From a bacterium (lineage in GTDB: Bacteria > UBP14 > UBA6098): DNA of 14,815 nucleotides. Below the pieces are notes generated by a model that saw nothing but the letters and a program-made list of their open reading frames with translations, was not told the origin of the DNA and searched no databases. A program made the translations under genes and the position numbers. The DNA lies in NCBI GenBank assembly GCA_030642425.1, contig DAOWNU010000007.1, positions 1 to 14,815 on the forward strand. Reading direction: 5' to 3'. Positions 7,262 through 14,400 of the stretch are shown here, one piece after another (position 1 is the first letter of the stretch; every line of letters begins with the position of its first letter).

Positions 7262-8359
7262 TTACGGTGCAGAGGCCTTGGCTTTCAAGTCAATCCTGAT
7301 TATCTGACTGTCAATATATGTGCTAACATCCGTGGGCAGGTGAAGTTGCAGCCAGAGATTGTCCGTGCGGTCCACACTGTCCGCAGAAGCGTCAAGTATT
7401 CCCCATCCGAGCGGGCCATATAAAGTGTCCGGATCAGTCACGCGACCCGTTGCCCAGGTGAAACCCGAATCGAAGACCGCATCGGTGAGCGGGAATGTGA
7501 CCGGTGGGGTTGGGTCATTGTTGAACCGCGCCCTTAAGGCATATCTATCATAACTCGCAGTATTGCCGATAGTCCAGCCGGTGGCAGGATAGCCCTTTAT
7601 CCCCATATCGATGGCCACAGTTCCGTTATTCTTGACAATAAAGAGGTCGCCGGCTTCCATAGTAGCCGTATAGCCCATAGTGAGGCTATCCTCGATAGTC
7701 CAGTCGTTGCTGTCGGCCTGATTGACCACCACCCACTCGAGGATCTGCTCCTCATATCTCGCCCAGGCCTGATAATCCGGCGTAGTGGGCCAGTCCTCGA
7801 CATTTCCGGGAAGGTCGTATGCCCGGCAACGGAAGAAATAAGTTGTATCCTCGCAAATGGTATCGCCGGGGCCGAGGCCGTATGTCGGTCCGAAAATATC
7901 ACTTATCAAGACAGTTTGGACATACCAATCCTCCCATGTTCCACCGAGATTGATCCGATACTGAACGTCATAGAACCGAATCCCCCAGCCGTAACCATCC
8001 TCGATAGTAGTATCGGCGCCGCCCCAGCTAATCGGGAAGTTCGGAGCGCTCGATATCGTGTCCGCCCCCAGGTCGTCCACGGAAGTTATGGGATGGCGTT
8101 CGTCCCAATCGACCTTACGGTAACCCGTGCGGTGAATGAAGGTGGTGCCATCGGTGAGGAAGGAATCGGTAACATGGCTGGCGTTGCCGAGGTTGTCGGA
8201 CAACTGATATCCGGTTGTCGACATCCTGGCGCCGCGCTCCGTGCCGCCGTTTGTTACAGCTCCCCAGCGAAGCTGGAAGCCGCCGCCCGAAGGCCAGTCG
8301 GCAATTAGGACAGCCGCAAGAACTCCAACGATTATTACTGCAAACCATACGTTTTTCAT
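7262..8359 (-). CDS. Secreted beta-rich protein with Fn3-like domain, function unknown
   Basis: A 365-residue protein with a clear signal peptide (short basic start, hydrophobic residues 4-19, likely cleavage after L-I-A at residue 20). Residues 24-82 contain S-T-T-G-Y-Q-L-S-D-N-L-G-N and end in H-R-T-G-Y, a pattern I know from the N-terminal part of many secreted proteins of FCB and candidate phyla. Residues about 105-192 look Fn3-like: F-P-I-S-W, a G-I-R-F-Y-D-V-Q-Y-R strand, and T-Y-F-F-R-C-R-A-Y-D-L-P-G-N-V-E, the typical C-C'-F-G strand pattern. Residues about 209-365 are an unassigned beta-rich module ending in L-W-L-Q-L-H-L-P and a short polar tail. No catalytic motif, cell-wall anchor or secretion-system C-terminal sorting domain is recognisable. 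A good Shine-Dalgarno sequence (GGAGGG) fixes the ATG. It follows the giant protein gene by 60 bases in the same orientation and is terminated by the hairpin at 7209-7241. Confidence 0.82.
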   Translation of the reverse strand: MKNVWFAVIIVGVLAAVLIADWPSGGGFQLRWGAVTNGGTERGARMSTTGYQLSDNLGNASHVTDSFLTDGTTFIHRTGYRKVDWDERHPITSVDDLGADTISSAPNFPISWGGADTTIEDGYGWGIRFYDVQYRINLGGTWEDWYVQTVLISDIFGPTYGLGPGDTICEDTTYFFRCRAYDLPGNVEDWPTTPDYQAWARYEEQILEWVVVNQADSNDWTIEDSLTMGYTATMEAGDLFIVKNNGTVAIDMGIKGYPATGWTIGNTASYDRYALRARFNNDPTPPVTFPLTDAVFDSGFTWATGRVTDPDTLYGPLGWGILDASADSVDRTDNLWLQLHLPTDVSTYIDSQIIRIDLKAKASAP

Positions 8360-8363
8360 TATA

Positions 8364-8369
8364 CCCTCC
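8364..8369 (-). promoter_or_regulatory. Ribosome binding site of the Fn3-like secreted protein
   Basis: On the minus strand this is GGAGGG, four bases before the ATG at 8357-8359. It supports that start, which also gives a complete signal peptide. Confidence 0.75.
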
Positions 8370-8382
8370 AGTATTTATTTAC

Positions 8383-8411
8383 AATATAGTATTTCAAATT
8401 CACTTCCGCAA
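8383..8411 (-). promoter_or_regulatory. Possible promoter for the Fn3-like secreted protein gene
   Basis: On the minus strand, TTGCGG (8406-8411, three of six consensus bases) is followed 17 bases later by TATATT (8383-8388, five of six). Transcription would begin about 16-17 bases before the ATG, leaving room for the ribosome binding site. The -35 box is weak, and no terminator separates this gene from the giant gene upstream, so co-transcription is equally possible. Confidence 0.35.
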
Positions 8412-8419
8412 GAGTTTTT

Positions 8420-11400
8420 TTACGGTAATTGTCCAGGTTGAGGAGCGCCTACCCAGATATTGCCCATAGAATCTGTATTCAACGCGCCGGGAACGGGACT
8501 ACTGACGGATGTATATCTATCGATCACATTGTGACTCACCACCAAATTCGCTCCGGTATCGTTGAGATCGACTCCCGCGCCATTCGCGTAGAGGTTATTG
8601 TGAACCACGAGGTAATTACCGCTGCCGAGCCACAGACCGTCATTCTGGTTCCGGTATATAACGTTGTTATCGATAGACATCTTGTCTATCATCTCGAGGT
8701 TCATACCGCTCACGACGGCCCCGTCGAAATACCGTTCGACCACATTATCTTTAATCAGGCCGTGACATCCGGTTCCTCCAACCATCACAATCCCTGGAAC
8801 ACCGATGTCATAATCCGTGCCGTCTATGTGATTACCGATGATATTCACCTCGAACGGGCCATCCGTGGAGTGAGCCGAAACAGCGGCTTCGCCCTCACTG
8901 CCACACCATAATATATCATTGGAGAGGATAGTGACTATAGCGTTGGTCAATATGATCGCACCGGGTCTGCGGTCGACGAAGTGGTTGGCCTTTATCTCAG
9001 CGCGGCCAGCCAATATGTCTATCGCGGGCCCTGCGGAACCACCCTCGAAATTGTTCTTGAACAGATTGGTCTCGACGTAAATCTCCCCCTCATCTACTGT
9101 TATCGCACCGCCCATGAAGAGATTACCGGTGAACTCGCCCATACTGCCCATTCCAACGATAGTGAACATGTTCATGATTATACAGTTCGACAGCTTGCAA
9201 ACACCCGAGGCGTTGACTGGGACCTCTATCATGCAATCGTGGATAAGCGCGTGGTTGCTAACAGTGAGGCTCACCATGCCGGGGTCTCCCGAGAAATCAC
9301 AGTAGCCGAAAGACGCTCCCAATACCGAAACATTATCCGAGAATTTGCACTCGCTCACAGTTGCGTCATTAAATGTTACCGTCCCGTCCTCGAAACGTAG
9401 ATGGAAGGCATACCCCTGAATAGTAAGTGCTCCGCTTATGGTGGTGTTATTTGACCCCGAGCCCCTTATATGAACGTTACTCCCCAGCGTCGGCGCTCCG
9501 GTAACAGAATAGTTTCCGGGAGCTATATCGATGAGCACATCCGTCCACCCATTAACCGTAATAGCGTTTAGTGCGTCGTCAATCGTTGTGAAGTCGGCGT
9601 TGTTCCCTCCCACGGTTATTACATACAGCGGTTCCCAATCTGTGCGGAAGGTGGAATCGGCGCTTAACCGAACGCCACCTTTAACGCGCAAGCTATCGGT
9701 GATATTGACAGTGTTTAACCAGGACTCGATAGAGCCTACGATAAGCTCACCGTGGATATCAAGGTTATCCGCAACGACTACTGTGTCCGTTTCGTTGGGC
9801 AAAGTATTGGCCCACAATGTATCGAAGCGCACAGAGCCACCGCCGGACTGGGCCTGCCAATCGAAGTCCGTTCCGTCGTAAACGAGGACATCGCCCGCAG
9901 CGGCAGGTCCGCTGCCGTCACTATCGATAATCCAGGTTCCCTGACTGAGATCAAGGACTCCGTTGATGCCGACGTTGCCGACGAAGTAACCTGCCCAATT
10001 TGTGGGTACCAACGGGCTGTTGACTATAGCATAAATGCCGTATTCGATGCCCGTTCCAGCATTCTGAGCGTCGAAGTAACCGCCATAAGCGTCGCCTGTC
10101 GAGGTAACTTCGAATATCGTCCCACGGGATTGTAATCCGTACGCAGTACCGGGGACATTCCCGGAAGCACATGTTCCTTCCGTCAAAGTTCCGGTTGCGT
10201 TACCGTTGCCGTCGTTGAAACCGTGAGTTTGAATACCGCCCGCTACGGCGGGACCGTGGTGTTTGCCCTGGAAATAGCCGCCCCAGGCGTCGTCCGCAAC
10301 GGTCTCTCCGGTCGAACTAACGCCAGTCGCGATATTACCGGCGGAGAACGCATCGACCATGAGTCCTATCGCCCAATCCGTTATGGCCATGCTATTATTA
10401 GTCGCGTTGATATACTGAGCAACGAGGTCCCCGGAGGCGACAGTATTGGTAACATACAATAGAGTATCGTTCGTCCTACCTCTGAACAGGCCGCTGCCGT
10501 CGACGATGATAGAGTCGGTAATCAAGATAGAATTCCCGACCGCCTGAATGGAATCGGCGATAAGCTCGCCCATAACCTTCAGGGCCTCGGAAACGACAAC
10601 TGTATCGTGGCGTGTGGCGTTGATTGTATCGAAAACGACTACGCCGGCGGGAACGTCCGTCCAGCTGACATCGGAGCCGTTCGTTGAGAGCACCTGACCT
10701 GCAGTTCCGAAACCGGCACCGTCGTGGATTCCAGCAATCAGATAAACGTCGCCGTCCTCTTCGACAGTAAATACGTCGATGCCGCCCGAGTTACGGACTA
10801 TGAACTTAGCGTTGGTTTCGTCATCATCCGCGTCTATTTTCGCAACGAAGTCCGTGTTGGATTGGTATAAACCGCTGTTCGTGTGGAAATTGCCGGTGCC
10901 AAGAGAGACATTCGCCGTCGGTGACCAGTAGCCGGCATCGTTCCAGATACCGTTGCCGCTGGTGCTGTTGACATAAAGGGCGTCGCCGGTCGGAGCGGTA
11001 ATGCTTACGGCATTTCCGCTAGCAGTCGTGATAGTGTTTCCACCATCGTAGGCGCTCTGAAGACTGGTCGCATATCCCGCTGTTGAATGGTCGCCCCAGC
11101 CAAATGCGGTATTCCAGTCTGTGATGTTGCCCGCAGTGATTCCGAACGCCGGGCTTGCGCCGAATATCGGGTCGGTTTCCGCTCCGGTTCCGGTGCTCAG
11201 ATTGACTAATGTAGTCCCATCATAATAGTAAAGCTGATCATCGGTGGAACTGACATATATCCCGTGATCGCCGGTAGACATCGGACTGGCTGCCTGCGGA
11301 TCGAGAATAAGAGCGGTCGGGTCGATAGCTCCGGTAACGTGCAGGTCGCCGTTGATTGTGAGCGAGTCGTCCATAACCGTTTTGCCGGTGATGTGGACAT

Positions 11401-14400
11401 CGCCGTAGATTGTAACATCGTCGTCCATCTCGATAACCGGACCCGCAGCTTGAATGCTGTCGGCGATAAGCTCGCCCACGACCATGAAGTCGTCATCGAC
11501 GACCAATGTGCCAACATTGGCGCTGTATAGGGTTTCGGCCTTGACATATTTAGTAATGAGTCCTTCGTCGTATATCTGAACCGCGAGATTACCGCCGATC
11601 ATGAAGTTGTGCTCTTCGAATGACGAGGTCGGATCGGGCGAGTAATACATCCCGTAGCCCTCACTGCCATTGCCATACCAGATATGCGCGTTGTAATCGC
11701 CCAAGATTAAGGAGTCTTCTACCTCGATATTTTCTCCGAAATACGCATAATAATTCGCATAAAGCGAGTCATCGAGGTAGATATCGCCGCCGGTGAAGTA
11801 GCCGGAGTAGCCGAGATCGTTGCCGTCGGCATAAAGCGCGGCGTCCTTGAAATCAGAAGGATACACAGGTTGAGTGGTTGCGTCGTCGGTCAATCTTGCA
11901 TAGACACCGACCGCATACCAACTGGTGGCTTCATCTGCGGAACCGAGGACTCCGATAGCTTCCCCATAGGTAGAACTGGGGCCTTCCGCCGCACCCCAAA
12001 CACCGATTATATTCTGGTCAACGCTTGTCGACTGGCTGGCAAAACCGTGGACTGCGGAGTGATTGCCGTCGTCCCAGCCATTAAAGGCATAAAGGCCGTA
12101 TTCATCGTCCGCCTCGTAAGCGCGGATATTATCGTTGCCGATAACGCGTTTGTATGCGCCTGCGTCTTCCCATTGACCGGCAGCTACGCCGCCCCATGTG
12201 GTGTGCCACGCGCCGTCCATCCAGATCGAATCTTCTATCCAGATAGCGTCCTTGAAATATGTATAATCGTTGCGGGCCTCGATAGTGTCCGCGACGAATT
12301 CCTGTGCGTATAGTTTATCACTGACGAATCCAGTATCGCCGAAGAAATTAGTGATATTTGGCGTGCTGACCGCAGCATCGGTGTGAATTACGCCGTGCAC
12401 CATGATATCGCCGATAGTCTCTATTGCGAAACCGCCGGCTACATTTGTGAACATTGCAGCCGGACCTGCTGGATTGTAGCCGATAACGCTTAGACAAGTA
12501 TCCGGGGCACCTATGCCGTCCATCACAACGGGGCCGACATCGGTCAGGATAATTCTGCCGCCACCGGGCGCAAGATAATCGTAGGATGCATCGAGAGTAG
12601 TCGTTGCGCCGCCTCCGCCGGGCCAGGCAGTAATAGTTATTCCGTTTAATGTCATCGAAGTGTTAGCGTTGACATCGTTCGAGGCGATAACATTAACCGC
12701 ATTCACGTCGCCGTGCACCTGAAGATGGTCGTCTATCTCGACAACCGGGCCGACCGCCTGAATGCTATCGGCGATGAGTTCGCCGTGCACCTTGAAATTG
12801 GCCATCGCGACGATGGTGTCCTCGATAGAATGTCCCGGATACCAGAGCGTATCCCACTCGAGCCGGCCAAGAGGCCAATCGGTGATTGTAACGCTGTTCA
12901 GCGTGAACGTCCCGCCCTCGATATCGCCGTCGGCATCGATGTCGCCGGCACAGATATTGACTGAGGGAGGCGCCGCGCCGGAAGGCGCAACAATAGTAAC
13001 ATTATCAACCATCCAATACCAGGCCCAATTATTATCGTCATTATAAACGAACATAACCTGGAAAGCCGCGTTTATATACGGTGAAATGTCGAACATCTCT
13101 TTGCTATACGTGTCTGCCTGATAAGTGTAAATGAGAATCCATGCAACTCCATCCCATACATAAAGATTACCGTAGTCTGTCGAGCTAAACCAATCGAAGT
13201 GGTTTCCGAAATAAAGATATACTTCCGTATAAGCGGTTAAATCGATCGCTGGAGATGCCATCGAACTCCATACGTGGACTCCCGAGCCAGCATTGTCCGA
13301 ATCGATAACAGGGAACGTTCCGCTTATATCTGCGGCTGGATCGGGCAAACGCGCTCCGGGATTTGTAACGTCCCACACGATTCCCGAAGCGGAACTATCG
13401 GCAACTACCCACAACCCCATACCGGTCTCGAAATCGTCGAAGAAAACTGTGTCCATCGGAACCGCGCCGCCGCCAAATGTCGCGCAACCGGCGGCGATAT
13501 CGCCGTCGACCTCGATATTGTCGTCGAGGTAGATGACGTCGCCCCAAGCCTGAATGCTGTCGGCGATAAGCTCGCCCCAGACCTCGAGAGCCTCGGTAAC
13601 GACCACCGTGTCGTGGCCGGTGGCGTTTATCGTGTCGAGGCGGGTAATCCATGTTGGCCACGATGTTATCGTATAATCGAGTGTGAAGCTGCCGCCTGCG
13701 ATGTCGTTATCGGCGTCGATGTTGCCGTTATCGACCGTAACCTGATCGACGACAGTCGGATAATCGGGAATGTCCAACCTGTAATCCGGGCGGAGTGAAG
13801 AAGAATACCATGAACTGGCCGACCAATCTGTATCGCTCTGGTAATACGAGCAGTAATCGCTCGAGGATTGGGACGTGTATCTCCATTCGGGGGCGGAAGA
13901 AGAGTAGTAGGGAGCTATTGCCTCATTCTGTGTATAAATAAATAGATTGCTTGTGCCGTCGTAGGCGAAGTCGATTATGTCTAAAACCTTACAACCTATG
14001 CTTACCGGGAAAGTCAAGTCGGCTGTTCCCCAGACCATCGTCGCAGTGCTTACATCCCAGGATGTCGGCGTGCTGGTCGCAGTTGTCAACTCGAACCAGA
14101 CGCTCGTATTCGCCCATGTCCAGGGGTCTTCCGGGCAACTCGTGATGTCATTCATATAGACGCCCAGCGATTCGATAGTGCATCCAATTCCAGAACCGAT
14201 CTCGGCGGCTGTTATCAAGCTTATCTGCCGGGCATAGTGATACCAACCGTTGAAAGGTCTATTAAAGGCATCGCCAGTTCCGGTGCCGGTGACAATGCTC
14301 TCAAACCCATAGGAAGTTAAACCACCGAAAACACCTTCACCGTCGATCCAAAAATCGGCCGGTTGGGCGAATGTGTCCTGATCCCAAATAAAATCGCCGG

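Larger units (their letters stand above)
9722..13576 (-). repeat. Six dispersed copies of a 30-base, 10-residue core repeat (G-E-L-I-A-D-S-I-Q-A)
   Basis: Copies in protein order: 13547-13576, 12755-12784, 12275-12304 (divergent: Q-E-F-V-A-D-T-I-E-A), 11447-11476, 10541-10570, 9722-9751 (G-E-L-I-V-G-S-I-E-S). Start-to-start spacing is 792, 480, 828, 906 and 819 bases. Copies at 13547 and 11447 share 29 of 30 bases; those at 12755 and 10541 each share 26 of 30 with the first. The core sits inside a longer unit of about 45 residues: an upstream D-T-V-V-V segment (clearest in the copies at 13547, 10541 and 9722), the core, then a hydrophobic strand, D-D or T-D-S, and V-x-G-D. The conserved core may mark a structural joint between modules. 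Confidence 0.85.

Noticed and set aside
9722..13576. The regularly recurring 30-base repeats considered as a CRISPR-like or other noncoding array.
   Set aside because: The copies are in frame, 480-906 bases apart, imperfect, and inside a single uninterrupted coding frame, so they are protein-coding repeats.
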